A stretch of DNA of 64,000 nucleotides, taken from the NCBI RefSeq assembly GCF_014204495.1, contig NZ_JACHLN010000001.1:992001-1056000 (forward strand), read 5' to 3'. The stretch is from Sphingomonas kyeonggiensis (GTDB taxonomy: Bacteria > Pseudomonadota > Alphaproteobacteria > Sphingomonadales > Sphingomonadaceae). The translations under genes and the position numbers were made by a program. The notes under the pieces are model-generated. The model made no database searches, was not told where the DNA came from, and worked only from the letters and a program-made list of their open reading frames with translations. Below, in pieces: positions 32,453-41,028 of this stretch (its first letter is position 1; every line of letters begins with the position of its first letter).

Positions 32453-32916
32453 CAGCCCTGAGCGTAGCCGGGAAGCGTGGCGAGCGGGATGCGCGAGCGC
32501 ATGAAGGTGCCGGTGCCGCGCGCCGCTTCCTCGCCGGTCGCATCGATCAGCCGCGCCTCGCCGACGAATACGCGGCGCTGCCCGCTCACCCAGCGCCCCT
32601 CCGCCACCACCGGGCCCGGGCCCAGCGGCTTGGTGAGCAGCAGGTTGAACTGGGTGGTGAGCACGAAGCGATCGGTGACCAGGCTGTTCACCGCGTAAAA
32701 GGCGGCGTCGTCGAGCATCTTGAAATAGCTCGTGCCATGCGCCGCGCCGGCGGCATGGAAATAGCGCTCGTCGATATTGAAGCGGATGCGCGCGACGCCG
32801 GGTTCCGGGATCTCGAGCACGGACTCGAACAGCCGGTTGATCGGCGCCGCGGCATAAAGGGATTCGAGCGCACGGAAATGCGCCTCCGCCCCCGTGGGAG
32901 ACTCAGGCTGCGTCAC
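32452..32916 (-). CDS. PaaI-type hotdog thioesterase, GTG start
   Basis: A 154-aa hotdog-fold protein. HFHAAGAAHGTSYFKMLDDA-type region (around YFHAAGAAHGT) is the PaaI-like active-site loop, followed by VLTTQFNLLLTKPLG. There is no ATG before the domain; GTG 32916 (GTG ACG CAG CCT) gives MTQPESPTGAEAHFRALE and overlaps the ptsN end by 14 bp. Substrate unknown; acyl-CoA is the family norm. Confidence 0.83.
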   Translation of the reverse strand: MTQPESPTGAEAHFRALESLYAAAPINRLFESVLEIPEPGVARIRFNIDERYFHAAGAAHGTSYFKMLDDAAFYAVNSLVTDRFVLTTQFNLLLTKPLGPGPVVAEGRWVSGQRRVFVGEARLIDATGEEAARGTGTFMRSRIPLATLPGYAQG

Positions 32917-33370
32917 GCGTCTCCACGCCGGCGAGCAGGGCATAGAGCGCATCGCGCGAGCCCGCGCCGCGCAGCTTGGCGGCGATGGTCTTGTCGCGCA
33001 GCAGCCGCGAGACACAGGCCAGCGCCTTGAGATGCTCGGCACCCGCGCCAACCGGCGAGAGCAGCATGAACACCAGGTCGACCGGCAGCTCGTCCACCGC
33101 GCCGAAATCGACGGGTTTGTCGAGCCGGACGAATATGCCGCAGACGCGGCGGATGGATTCGAGCTTGCCGTGTGGAATGGCGATACCGGCGCCAAAACCG
33201 GTCGAACCGAGCTTCTCGCGCTCGGAAAGCGTTTCGGCCACACCGCGGGCGTCGAGGCCGTAAGCCTCGGCCGCCGCGGCCCCCAGCGCCGCGAACAGCG
33301 CCTTCTTGCTGGCAACACTCACGCCGGAGAGCACTGCCTCCGGCACGAGCAAATCACTGATCGTCGTCAT
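32903..33370 (-). CDS. ptsN: nitrogen-PTS enzyme IIA (PtsN)
   Basis: A 155-aa EIIA-Ntr. The phosphorylated His is in GAGIAIPHGKLESI (about residue 67). It takes phosphate from NPr/EI-Ntr and signals nitrogen, potassium or stress status. It follows hpf, as in many proteobacteria (often rpoN-hpf-ptsN; no rpoN here). Confidence 0.95.
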   Translation of the reverse strand: MTTISDLLVPEAVLSGVSVASKKALFAALGAAAAEAYGLDARGVAETLSEREKLGSTGFGAGIAIPHGKLESIRRVCGIFVRLDKPVDFGAVDELPVDLVFMLLSPVGAGAEHLKALACVSRLLRDKTIAAKLRGAGSRDALYALLAGVETRDAA

Positions 33371-33413
33371 CGAAATTCCAGTTGAGGTCCGCCCCCCGGG
33401 GCCTGCCTAATAC

Positions 33414-34016
33414 TCAGGCGGCGCGATTGGGTTCCACCCATCCGATCGTCCCGTCGCCGCGCCGATACACCATGTTATGGGCGCCCGTCGCGCTGTTTTT
33501 GAACAGCAGCGCATTGGTATTCCGCAGGTCGAGCATCATAACTGCGTCCGAAACGGTGGCATCCGGCACATCGACGCGGGTCTCCGCGATGATCAGCGGC
33601 GCATCCGAGGCCTCATCCTCATCCACGCTTTCCTGGAACAGCGTGTAGCCGGCATTGTTGTCATAGGATCCGTTATCATAGGCGCCATTCTCGGCGAAGG
33701 CGTTGACCACGCCATTCTGCCGATCCTTGAGCCGGCGCGTATAGCGGCGGAGCTGCTTGTCGATCCGGTCGGCCGCGCCGTCGAACGCGCCATGCGCCTC
33801 CATGCCCTTGTTGGTCGCCTTGAGGACCAGGCCCTGCATCACGTGCATCACGATGTCGCAGGTGAAGCCGTTATCGTGCGGCCCCTTGCCGAAGGTCGCC
33901 TGGGAGGAGAGAGCGCGCGAGAAATATTTGTCGGCGATCCCCTGGAGTCGTTCGGTCACCTGCTCCTTGAGCGCGGCGCCAGTTTCGACCTGATGCCCAG
34001 AAACCCGAATGTCCAT
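33414..34016 (-). CDS. hpf: long-form ribosome hibernation promoting factor
   Basis: A 200-aa protein. N-terminal Hpf/RaiA domain: MDIRVSGHQVETGAALKEQV, then RIDKQLRRYTRRLKDR; C-terminal dimerisation domain: DAVMMLDLRNTNALLF and NMVYRRGDGTIGWVEP. The long form can dimerise 70S ribosomes into 100S by itself. An acidic linker (FQESVDEDEASDAP) joins the domains. Confidence 0.95.
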   Translation of the reverse strand: MDIRVSGHQVETGAALKEQVTERLQGIADKYFSRALSSQATFGKGPHDNGFTCDIVMHVMQGLVLKATNKGMEAHGAFDGAADRIDKQLRRYTRRLKDRQNGVVNAFAENGAYDNGSYDNNAGYTLFQESVDEDEASDAPLIIAETRVDVPDATVSDAVMMLDLRNTNALLFKNSATGAHNMVYRRGDGTIGWVEPNRAA

Positions 34017-34090
34017 CGTTCACCTCCACTTTTATGAGGACCCTAGCTGGGGCGGGGTCCGGACCGATTGACCGCGGTCAACTGCCGGGA

Positions 34091-34783
34091 TCAACTGGTC
34101 GGGGCGGTGCCCCAGAGCGGCTCCTCCATCTTGGAAAGAAAGGCTGCGTGGCGTTCGAGTTCCGCCGGACTCGCAGCAAATTGTCGTGCGGGACGCACAT
34201 GTACCCGCGTCGGCGCCTCGGCAGCGGTCTCGCGGACCACCGGCGCGTCCACCGCCAGGCCCAGCGTGATCTGCCGGCCCCCGGTCAGCTCGACATAGAC
34301 CTGCGCCAGCAGCGAGGCGTCGATCAGCGCGCCGTGCAGCGTGCGCTGGGTCAGATCGATGCCGTAGCGCGAGCAGAGCGCATCGAGCGTATGCTTGGCG
34401 CCGGGATGCTTCACCCGCGCGATCGCCAGCGTATCGACCATGCGTCCGAGGTCGACGATGGGCCGGCCGCTGCGGATCAGCTCGCCATTGATGAAGCCGA
34501 AGTCGAAATTGGCGTTGTGCGCGATCATCGGGCTGTCGCCGATGAACTCGAGCATGTCCTCGACCACATCCTCGAACAGCGGCTTGTCCGACAGGAACAC
34601 GTCCGACAGGCCATGGACGTTGAACGCCTCGATCGGCATCGGCCGCTGGGGATTGATATAGACGTGGAAATTGCGCCCGGTCAGCACGCGATTGACCAGC
34701 TCGACACAGCCGATCTCGACCAGCCGGTCGCCACCAGAGAAGCTGAGCCCGGTGGTTTCGGTGTCGAACACGATTTCACGCAT
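34091..34783 (-). CDS. dnaQ: DNA polymerase III epsilon subunit (proofreading exonuclease)
   Basis: A 230-aa DEDDh exonuclease. ExoI: VFDTETTGLS; ExoII: MIAHNANFDFGFI; ExoIII: HGALIDASLLAQVY with catalytic His and Asp. The C-terminal 40 residues after VRETAAEAP form the flexible region that binds the polymerase. Seven bases separate it from coaE. Confidence 0.96.
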   Translation of the reverse strand: MREIVFDTETTGLSFSGGDRLVEIGCVELVNRVLTGRNFHVYINPQRPMPIEAFNVHGLSDVFLSDKPLFEDVVEDMLEFIGDSPMIAHNANFDFGFINGELIRSGRPIVDLGRMVDTLAIARVKHPGAKHTLDALCSRYGIDLTQRTLHGALIDASLLAQVYVELTGGRQITLGLAVDAPVVRETAAEAPTRVHVRPARQFAASPAELERHAAFLSKMEEPLWGTAPTS

Positions 34784-34790
34784 TGCGACC

Positions 34791-35396
34791 TTATCCTCCC
34801 GCGCGGCCGACTAGGCAAGCGATGACATTACGTACCACCGCGCGCGTCTCCCCGATCGTCCCGCCGGTGGGGATGACGAAGTCGGCGCGGTCACGCTTTT
34901 CCGAGTCGGGGAGCTGGCGGGCAAGGATCGCTTCGAATCGCGCCTCGGTCATGCCCGGCCGGGCCAGCACGCGCTCGCGCTGCACTTCGGCCGGTGCGGA
35001 GACCACGGCGATCTTGTCGACATGGCGCCAGCCGCCGGCTTCGAACAGCAAAGGTATGTCGAGCACCACCAGCGGCGCATCGCGATTCGCGTGGAGAAAG
35101 GCCTCGCGCTTCTCGGCGACAGCGGGGTGGAGGATCGCCTCCAGCCGGGCAAAGGCAGTGGGATCGGCCATCACCGCCTCGCGCAGCAGCGTGCGGTTCA
35201 CCCCGAGTTCGCTGGTCGTGTCGGGAAACTCGGCCTCGATCGCGGCGACGGCGTCGCCATCCGGCCCCTGGAGCCTGTGGACCTCGGCATCGGCATCGAA
35301 CACCGGCACGCCGCTTTCCGCGAACATCGCCGCCACGGTCGACTTGCCCATGCCGATCGACCCGGTGAGGCCCAGGGTGACCGGGCGATCGCTCAT
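34791..35396 (-). CDS. coaE: dephospho-CoA kinase
   Basis: A 201-aa P-loop kinase for the last step of CoA synthesis. GLTGSIGMGKSTVAAMF is Walker A; VLDIPLLFEAGGW is the substrate-binding DxPLLFE signature; ARQLPDSEKRDRADFVI is the lid region. Overlaps aroE by 4 bp and is followed by dnaQ. Confidence 0.97.
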   Translation of the reverse strand: MSDRPVTLGLTGSIGMGKSTVAAMFAESGVPVFDADAEVHRLQGPDGDAVAAIEAEFPDTTSELGVNRTLLREAVMADPTAFARLEAILHPAVAEKREAFLHANRDAPLVVLDIPLLFEAGGWRHVDKIAVVSAPAEVQRERVLARPGMTEARFEAILARQLPDSEKRDRADFVIPTGGTIGETRAVVRNVIACLVGRAGG

Positions 35397-36202
35397 TTCA
35401 GCAGCAACTCGCGCAGTTCGTCGTCGCGGTCGCGTGGCGGCTCGGCGCCGAAGAACAGCTCGAAGGCAAGCGCGGCCTGGCCGACCAGCATCTCGAGCCC
35501 GTCGACCGTATCGAGATCGCGGTCGCGCGCCTGGGCGAGCAGGTCGGTCTCGAGCGGGGCATAGACCGCGTCATAGACCACCGCATCCTCGGGCAGCGGC
35601 GACAGGTCGATCTCCAGCGGCGGCTGGCCGACCATGCCGAGCGCGCTGGCATTCACCAGCAAGGCGGCCGGCGGCAGCTTGGCGGTGAGCGGCAGTGCCT
35701 CGCCCTTGATCCCGAAGCTGGAGAGCAGGGCCGCGCCCTTCAGCACATTGCGGTTGAGCAGGGTGACCTTGCCGACGCCGACACGCGACAGCGCGAACAG
35801 GATCGCGCGGGCGGCTCCCCCAGCGCCGATCATCACGACATGCTGGCCATCCAAATCGAGCCCGGCGATCGGCGCATAGAAGCCGCCGGCATCGGTATTG
35901 GTGCCGATCAGGGCACCATCCTCGGCGCGAACCACCGTGTTGATCGCGCCGATCGATTCCCGGACGCCGCCGCGATCCTCGACGAACGCGAGCGACTCCT
36001 GCTTGTGGGGCAGAGTGATGTTGCAGCCGCGCCAATCCGGATCCGCCTTCCTCGACTCGAAATAGCCGGCGAGTTCCTCGGGCTTCACATGGGCGCGGCG
36101 ATATTCGGCGGCGATGCCGAGCTGCTTCAGCCAGAAACCGTGGATCACGGGCGACTTGGACTGGGCGATAGGGTCGCCGATCACCTCGGCATATACAGTC
36201 AT
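35393..36202 (-). CDS. aroE: shikimate dehydrogenase
   Basis: A 269-aa NADPH-dependent enzyme reducing 3-dehydroshikimate. IGDPIAQSKSPVIHGFWL binds shikimate, NITLPHKQ holds the catalytic Lys, GAGGAARAILFALS binds NADP, and DTVDGLEMLVGQAALAFELF is the C-terminal signature. Start at MTVYAEVIGDP, overlapping the maf stop by 4 bp. Confidence 0.97.
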   Translation of the reverse strand: MTVYAEVIGDPIAQSKSPVIHGFWLKQLGIAAEYRRAHVKPEELAGYFESRKADPDWRGCNITLPHKQESLAFVEDRGGVRESIGAINTVVRAEDGALIGTNTDAGGFYAPIAGLDLDGQHVVMIGAGGAARAILFALSRVGVGKVTLLNRNVLKGAALLSSFGIKGEALPLTAKLPPAALLVNASALGMVGQPPLEIDLSPLPEDAVVYDAVYAPLETDLLAQARDRDLDTVDGLEMLVGQAALAFELFFGAEPPRDRDDELRELLLK

Positions 36203-36795
36203 GACGTCAGAACCCCGCGGGTGCGCAGATAGGAAAGGATCGGCAGCAGCGGCATGCCGAGGATGGTGAACTGGCTGCCGTCGGTGCGGCTGAACAGCTG
36301 GACGCCCGGACCCTCGATCCGGAAGCAGCCGACGCACCCGGCGATCGCGGGCCATTCCATATCGAGATATTGCTCGATGAAGGCCTCGGAGAGCGGGCGG
36401 ACATGGAGCTTGGCGCGATCGACGAAGCGCCATACCGCGCGGCCGCCCTCGGCGATCACCGCGGCGCTGTAGATGTCGTGCGTCTTCCCCGACATGCGGC
36501 GGAGATGGTCGGCGGCCTGCTCGCGGCTCTCGGGCTTGTCGAGCAGCGAGCCGTCATCGAGGGCGACCAGCGAGTCCCCGCCCAGCACCAGGGCGGCCGG
36601 CACCAGGCCGGAGACCTTGAGTGCCTTCAGCTCAGCCAGCGCATCGGCCAGGTCGCGCGGCGAGATGCCGCCGGCGAGCAGGGATTCCTTGGCCGAGGCT
36701 TCGTCGACCTGTGCCGTCACGGCTTCATGCGGCACGCCGGCATCGTTGAGCATCGCGCGGCGCGAGGCGCTCTGCGAAGCGAGTACGAGTTTCAT
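36199..36795 (-). CDS. Maf-family nucleotide pyrophosphatase
   Basis: A 198-aa protein. MKLVLASQSASRRAMLNDAG is the Maf N-terminus, VLGGDSLVALDDGSLLDKPE carries the catalytic Asp, and GCFRIEGPGVQLF is in the C-terminal half. Maf proteins hydrolyse dTTP/UTP or modified nucleotides. 4-bp overlaps with the genes on either side. Confidence 0.93.
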   Translation of the reverse strand: MKLVLASQSASRRAMLNDAGVPHEAVTAQVDEASAKESLLAGGISPRDLADALAELKALKVSGLVPAALVLGGDSLVALDDGSLLDKPESREQAADHLRRMSGKTHDIYSAAVIAEGGRAVWRFVDRAKLHVRPLSEAFIEQYLDMEWPAIAGCVGCFRIEGPGVQLFSRTDGSQFTILGMPLLPILSYLRTRGVLTS

Positions 36796-37613
36796 TGGCT
36801 TCCTTTTTCGAGCGTCCGCTCGTTGCACAGCTGGATGATCGCCGCCGCGGTTTCCTCGATCGAGCGACGCGTGACGTCGATCACCGGCCAGCCATTGTCG
36901 GCGAACATCCGCCGCGCATAGGCGACTTCGCGGGTCACCGCATCCTGCTCGACATAGCTGGTCTCGGTGGCCTGGTTGAGCGAGAGCAGGCGGTTGCGGC
37001 GGATCTGGATCAGCCGGTCGGCGCTGGTGGTGAGGCCGACGATCAGCGGATGCTTGAGCTTGTAGAGCTCCGGCGGCGGCGGCGATTCCACCACGATCGG
37101 GATGTTCGCGGTCTTGTAGCCGCGGTTCGCCAGGTAGATCGAGGTCGGCGTCTTGGACGAGCGCGAGACGCCGGCGAGCAATATGTCGGCCTCTTCCCAA
37201 TCCTCGGCGAGCAGCCCGTCATCATGCGCGATGGTGAACTGGATCGCATCGACACGGGCGAAATAGGCGGCGTCGAGCGTATGTTGCCGGCCCGGCCGCG
37301 CCTTGGCTTCCTGGCCGAGCAGGTTGGACAGCGCGTGATTGACCGGATCGAGCGGCGCGATCGCCGGCAGGCCCATCGCCCGGCAGCGGCTTTCCAGCGT
37401 GCGGCGGATCTCGGGGTTCACCAGCGTATAGAGCACCAGCCCGGGGTTCTGCGCGATCTCCTGGAGAATCCGCTCGAGATGCGCTTCGCTGCGCACCATC
37501 GGCCAGAAGTGGCGGAGCGTTTCGACATCGTCATATTGGGCGAGCGCTGCCTTGGCGATGTTCTCCAGCGTCTCGCCGGTGGAATCGGAGAGGAGATGGA
37601 GGTGAAGCCGCAT
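36792..37613 (-). CDS. pyruvate, phosphate/water dikinase regulatory protein (DUF299)
   Basis: A 273-aa bifunctional kinase/pyrophosphorylase. MRLHLHLLSDSTGETLENI is the family N-terminus; GVSRSSKTPTSIYLANRGYK is the P-loop (about residue 150). It switches a phosphoenolpyruvate-producing dikinase on and off by threonine phosphorylation. I recall its orthologue in Rickettsia (RP001) and Caulobacter bordering oriC opposite hemE, and the same holds here. First gene of the leftward ppsR-maf-aroE-coaE-dnaQ run. Confidence 0.93.
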   Translation of the reverse strand: MRLHLHLLSDSTGETLENIAKAALAQYDDVETLRHFWPMVRSEAHLERILQEIAQNPGLVLYTLVNPEIRRTLESRCRAMGLPAIAPLDPVNHALSNLLGQEAKARPGRQHTLDAAYFARVDAIQFTIAHDDGLLAEDWEEADILLAGVSRSSKTPTSIYLANRGYKTANIPIVVESPPPPELYKLKHPLIVGLTTSADRLIQIRRNRLLSLNQATETSYVEQDAVTREVAYARRMFADNGWPVIDVTRRSIEETAAAIIQLCNERTLEKGSQ

Positions 37614-37944
37614 CAGTGACCCTTGTGGAAGGCGCGAAGCGCCGCTGGGTGTGAATCTGTGGATAACATGGCTGACAGCCACTAGCGCAACCCGGCGCAT
37701 GAACCAATCGGGTCAGTTTGATGACTCCCACTGGTGATTCGTCCACAGCCGCGTCCCCAGCTTGTGATTCCAATCCACAGCCTGTTGAAAACGGGGACGG
37801 CGATTCCGAATCCGAGGATTCCTGCGGGGCAGCGAGAGTCAAACTGTTGGCAAGGCGCGGACGATTCCATAAGCCCCGGCTTTCACGCGCCAACAGACTC
37901 CAACAATCTCTAGATTCATTCTTTATTGTTTTAGGAACGAGGCT
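37614..37944. other. presumptive chromosomal replication origin oriC
   Basis: A 331-bp intergenic region between the dikinase-regulator gene (leftward) and hemE (rightward), the site of oriC in Caulobacter. It contains one perfect DnaA box (37658-37666), two two-mismatch boxes ending in TCCACA (37739-37747 and 37771-37779) inside an imperfect direct repeat GTGATTC-N-TCCACAGCC, a cluster of GATTCC/GAATCC motifs (37802-37822) and an AT-rich stretch (37903-37933) next to hemE that could be the unwinding element. Gene orientation diverges from here on both sides. Confidence 0.82.
37658..37666 (-). promoter_or_regulatory. DnaA box, perfect match
   Basis: TGTGGATAA on the plus strand, that is TTATCCACA on the minus strand, the consensus high-affinity DnaA site. 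It lies 45 bp from the start of the dikinase-regulator gene. Confidence 0.85.
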
Positions 37945-38967
37945 CTGACCGACTCCCATTCCAAGCCGCTGCTCGAGACGCTCCAGGGTGTTCGACAGGA
38001 GACTCCGCCCGTCTGGCTGATGCGTCAGGCCGGGCGCTATCTGCCCGAATATCGCGCGCTCCGGGCCGAGAAGGGCGGATTCCTCGAACTCGCGCTCGAC
38101 CCTGAAGCCGCGGCCGAGATCACCCTCCAGCCGATCCGCCGCTTCGGCATGGACGGCGCGATTCTGTTCTCCGACATCCTGATGGTGCCGATGGCGCTGG
38201 GGCAGAAACTCTGGTTCGAAACCGGCGAAGGTCCCCGCCTCGCGCCGACCGTGACCGCCCGTCAGATCCTGGATGGCCTTGAATCGCGTCCTGAAGCCCT
38301 GCAGCCGGTCTATGAGACGGTTCGGCAGGTCAGGGCCGCACTCGACCCGCGAACCACTTTCCTGGGCTTTGCTGGCAGTCCCTGGACCGTCGCCACCTAC
38401 ATGATCGCCGGCCAGGGCAGCCGCGAGCAGGCCGAAGCGCGCAGACTCGCCTATGGCGATCCCGGGCTCATGCAGGCGCTGATCGACCGCATTGCCGATT
38501 GCACGATCGACTATCTGGCGGCGCAGATCGATGCCGGCGTGGAAGCGGTGCAACTGTTCGACAGCTGGGCCGGCAGCCTCTCGCCCGAGCAGTTCGAGCG
38601 CTGGGTAATCGCGCCGACCACCCGCATCGCCGCGGCGGTGAAGGGCAAGGCACCGGTGATCGGATTCCCCAAGGGCGCCGGCGGCAAGCTGCCCGCCTAT
38701 GCGCGCGAGACCGGCGTCGATGCGATCGGTCTCGACGAGACGGTCGATCCGGCCTGGGCCAACGCCGTGCTGCCGGAAGGGCTGCCGGTGCAGGGCAATC
38801 TCGATCCGCTCGCGCTGATCGCCGGCGGCGAGACGCTCGATCGCGCGGTCGACCGCATCCTTTCGGCCTTCCCAACCCGTCCGCATGTGTTCAATCTCGG
38901 GCACGGCATCCAGCAGGACACGCCGATCGCGCATGTCGAGCGGCTGCTGGCACGGATCAGGGGGTAG
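37945..38967 (+). CDS. hemE: uroporphyrinogen decarboxylase HemE, apparent CTG start
   Basis: Decarboxylates uroporphyrinogen III to coproporphyrinogen III. The conserved core starts with PPVWLMRQAGRYLPEYRALR, but the only ATG (38020) is inside this motif and would delete the N-terminal LLETLQGVRQ segment that HemE proteins have. The frame is open upstream, and CTG at 37945 gives (M)TDSHSKPLLETLQGVRQE and a normal 340-aa length. AGGAACGAGG lies just before it, and no ATG, GTG or TTG is in frame between. Also visible: DGAILFSDILMVPMALG and GFAGSPWTVATYMI. Precedes hemJ by 2 bp. Confidence 0.93.
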   Translation: MTDSHSKPLLETLQGVRQETPPVWLMRQAGRYLPEYRALRAEKGGFLELALDPEAAAEITLQPIRRFGMDGAILFSDILMVPMALGQKLWFETGEGPRLAPTVTARQILDGLESRPEALQPVYETVRQVRAALDPRTTFLGFAGSPWTVATYMIAGQGSREQAEARRLAYGDPGLMQALIDRIADCTIDYLAAQIDAGVEAVQLFDSWAGSLSPEQFERWVIAPTTRIAAAVKGKAPVIGFPKGAGGKLPAYARETGVDAIGLDETVDPAWANAVLPEGLPVQGNLDPLALIAGGETLDRAVDRILSAFPTRPHVFNLGHGIQQDTPIAHVERLLARIRG

Positions 38968-38969
38968 AG

Positions 38970-39422
38970 ATGGCGGGATTCCTCGGCGGGGCGTATCTTT
39001 GGGTCAAGGCGTTCCACATCATCTTCGTGATCTTCTGGATGGCCGGCCTGTTCCTGCTGCCGCGCTATCTCGTCCATCACCAGGAAGCCCTGGGCACGCC
39101 CGAGGCAGCCGCCTGGGAAAAGCGCGAGGCGCTGCTCCGCCGAATGATCCTCACCCCCTCGATCGGGATCGTCTGGCTGCTTGGCCTGGTGCTTGCCGCC
39201 AATCTCGGCCTGTTCGAAGGCGGGGCAGGGCTCGGCTGGCTCCATGCCAAGCTGCTGATCGTGTTCCTGCTTTCCGGCTATCACGGCTGGGCGGTCGGCT
39301 ATTCGAAGAAGCTCGCAAAGGGGCAGGGCGCGATCGCCCCGCGGACGCTGCGTCTGGTCGGCGAAGTGCCGGCGCTGGCGGTGATCCTCATCGTGATCCT
39401 CGCGGTGGTGAAGCCCTTCTGA
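38970..39422 (+). CDS. hemJ: HemJ-type protoporphyrinogen IX oxidase
   Basis: A 150-aa membrane protein with four helices. WVKAFHIIFVIFWMAGLFLL holds the conserved His of helix 1, and LLIVFLLSGYHGWAVGYSKK the helix-3 region with conserved Lys; both are HemJ features. It oxidises protoporphyrinogen to protoporphyrin, fitting its place two bases after hemE. The hemE-hemJ-rho order is common in alphaproteobacteria. Confidence 0.9.
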   Translation: MAGFLGGAYLWVKAFHIIFVIFWMAGLFLLPRYLVHHQEALGTPEAAAWEKREALLRRMILTPSIGIVWLLGLVLAANLGLFEGGAGLGWLHAKLLIVFLLSGYHGWAVGYSKKLAKGQGAIAPRTLRLVGEVPALAVILIVILAVVKPF

Positions 39423-39427
39423 GCGTT

Positions 39428-39446
39428 GGCGCAATTAAGTTGCGCC
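39428..39446 (+). terminator. weak hairpin after hemJ
   Basis: GGCGCAA (39428-39434), loop TTAAG, TTGCGCC (39440-39446), followed by ATTT. Could end hemEJ transcription. The remaining gap up to rho (39447-39649) is its leader and probable promoter; no gene is visible there. Confidence 0.5.
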
Positions 39447-39649
39447 ATTTCGGTTGGTCGCCGCAACTTACCGCTTGCCGCAAAAGCGCATACCAGACCG
39501 CGGAGACCGGTTGACTTGGGGGTAGGCCACTCCTAATTCGGCGCTGTGGACCGGGTCACCGGGCCATCCCTCCTCCAAGCATCGTTATTCGCGCGCGACT
39601 CTACCCGCCGACCGACGCTCCCCCCAGCATCCAAGCACCCGGACTCCCA

Positions 39650-40906
39650 ATGCATCTCAAGGACCTCAAGAAGAAAGCCCCCGCCGAACTGGTCTCGATG
39701 GCCGAGGAGCTCGGCGTGGAGAGCGCTTCGACGCTGCGCAAGCAGGACCTGCTGTTCGGCATCCTCAAGGCAGAGGCCGAGAATGGCGAGCAGATCCTGG
39801 GCCTGGGCACGATCGAGGTGCTGCCGGACGGCTTCGGCTTCCTGCGCAGCCCCGAGGCGAACTATCTCGCCGGCCCCGACGACATCTATGTCTCGCCCAA
39901 CCAGGTCCGCAAGTTCGGCCTGCGCACCGGCGACACGGTGGAAGGCGAGATCCGCGCGCCCAAGGATGGCGAGCGCTATTTCGCCCTGGTCCGCCTGGTC
40001 TCGGTCAATTTCGACGATCCCGACGCGGTTCGCCACCGGGTCAATTTCGACAACCTCACGCCGCTCTACCCTGAGAGCAAGCTGACGCTCGACCAGCTCG
40101 ACCCGACCCAGAAGGACAAGTCGGCCCGCGTCATCGACATCGTCTCGCCGCAGGGCAAGGGCCAGCGCACGCTGATCGTTGCGCCGCCGCGCGTCGGCAA
40201 GACGGTGATGCTGCAGAACATCGCCAAGGCGATCACCGACAACCATCCCGAAGTCTTCCTGATCGTGCTGCTCATCGACGAGCGCCCGGAAGAAGTGACC
40301 GACATGCAGCGCTCGGTGAAGGGCGAGGTGATCTCCTCGACTTTCGACGAGCCGGCCCAGCGCCACGTGCAAGTCTCTGAAATGGTTATCGAAAAGGCCA
40401 AGCGCCTGGTCGAGCACAAGAAGGATGTGGTCATCCTGCTCGACTCGATCACCCGTCTCGGCCGCGCCTACAACACCGTGGTGCCGAGCTCGGGCAAGGT
40501 GCTGACCGGCGGTGTCGACGCCAACGCCCTGCAGCGCCCGAAGCGCTTCTTCGGCGCGGCGCGCAACATCGAGGAGGGCGGGTCGCTCTCGATCATCGCC
40601 ACCGCGCTGATCGATACCGGCAGCCGCATGGACGAAGTCATCTTCGAAGAGTTCAAGGGCACCGGTAACTCGGAAATCGTCCTCGATCGCAAGGTGGCGG
40701 ACAAGCGCATCTTCCCGGCGCTCGACGTCGGCAAGTCGGGCACCCGCAAGGAAGAGCTGCTGGTCGACAAGGCCAAGCTCACCAAGATGTGGGTGCTGCG
40801 CCGCATCCTCATGCAGATGGGCACCGTCGACGCGATGGAGTTCCTGCTCGACAAGATGAAGGACTCGAAGACCAACGAGGATTTCTTCGACTCGATGAAC
40901 CAGTAA
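39650..40906 (+). CDS. rho: transcription termination factor Rho
   Basis: A 418-aa hexameric RNA helicase. N-terminal [23 protein letters not shown]-binding cold-shock-like domain with [20 protein letters not shown] (about 64), Walker [12 protein letters not shown] (about 178), Walker [19 protein letters not shown] with Q and R loops, and the C-terminal [12 protein letters not shown]. Followed by a strong terminator. Full length and intact. Confidence 0.98.
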   Translation: MHLKDLKKKAPAELVSMAEELGVESASTLRKQDLLFGILKAEAENGEQILGLGTIEVLPDGFGFLRSPEANYLAGPDDIYVSPNQVRKFGLRTGDTVEGEIRAPKDGERYFALVRLVSVNFDDPDAVRHRVNFDNLTPLYPESKLTLDQLDPTQKDKSARVIDIVSPQGKGQRTLIVAPPRVGKTVMLQNIAKAITDNHPEVFLIVLLIDERPEEVTDMQRSVKGEVISSTFDEPAQRHVQVSEMVIEKAKRLVEHKKDVVILLDSITRLGRAYNTVVPSSGKVLTGGVDANALQRPKRFFGAARNIEEGGSLSIIATALIDTGSRMDEVIFEEFKGTGNSEIVLDRKVADKRIFPALDVGKSGTRKEELLVDKAKLTKMWVLRRILMQMGTVDAMEFLLDKMKDSKTNEDFFDSMNQ

Positions 40907-40916
40907 GCTGTCCCAC

Positions 40917-40930
40917 GCTCCACGTGGAAC
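40917..40930. other. parS-like palindrome, one mismatch
   Basis: GCTCCACGTGGAAC between the rho stop and its terminator, followed by A. Identical to the copy in nhaA and one base from the symmetric site at 45667. Intergenic position 3 kb from oriC makes a ParB role plausible. Confidence 0.5.
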
Positions 40931-40940
40931 AGGACGAAGA

Positions 40941-40966
40941 GGCCGGGCCCAGCGCCCGGCCTTTTT
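40941..40966 (+). terminator. rho-independent terminator of rho
   Basis: GGCCGGGC (40941-40948), 5-nt loop, GCCCGGCC (40954-40961), then TTTTT. Textbook layout 35 bp after the rho stop. Confidence 0.9.
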
Positions 40967-41028
40967 CGTTTTGATGCTGGACGCGCCCGACGCTTGCATG
41001 CCGCTGCAAGCACGTTAGGGCTTGGCCG

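Noticed and set aside
32452..33318. Longer reading of the thioesterase frame back into ptsN
   Set aside because: Upstream residues are Arg/Ser-rich antisense-like translation of ptsN in another frame; the GTG at 32916 gives a normal-length protein.
38020..38967. hemE starting at ATG 38020
   Set aside because: This would cut off the conserved N-terminal segment LLETLQGVRQETPPVWL, which is plainly encoded in frame upstream.
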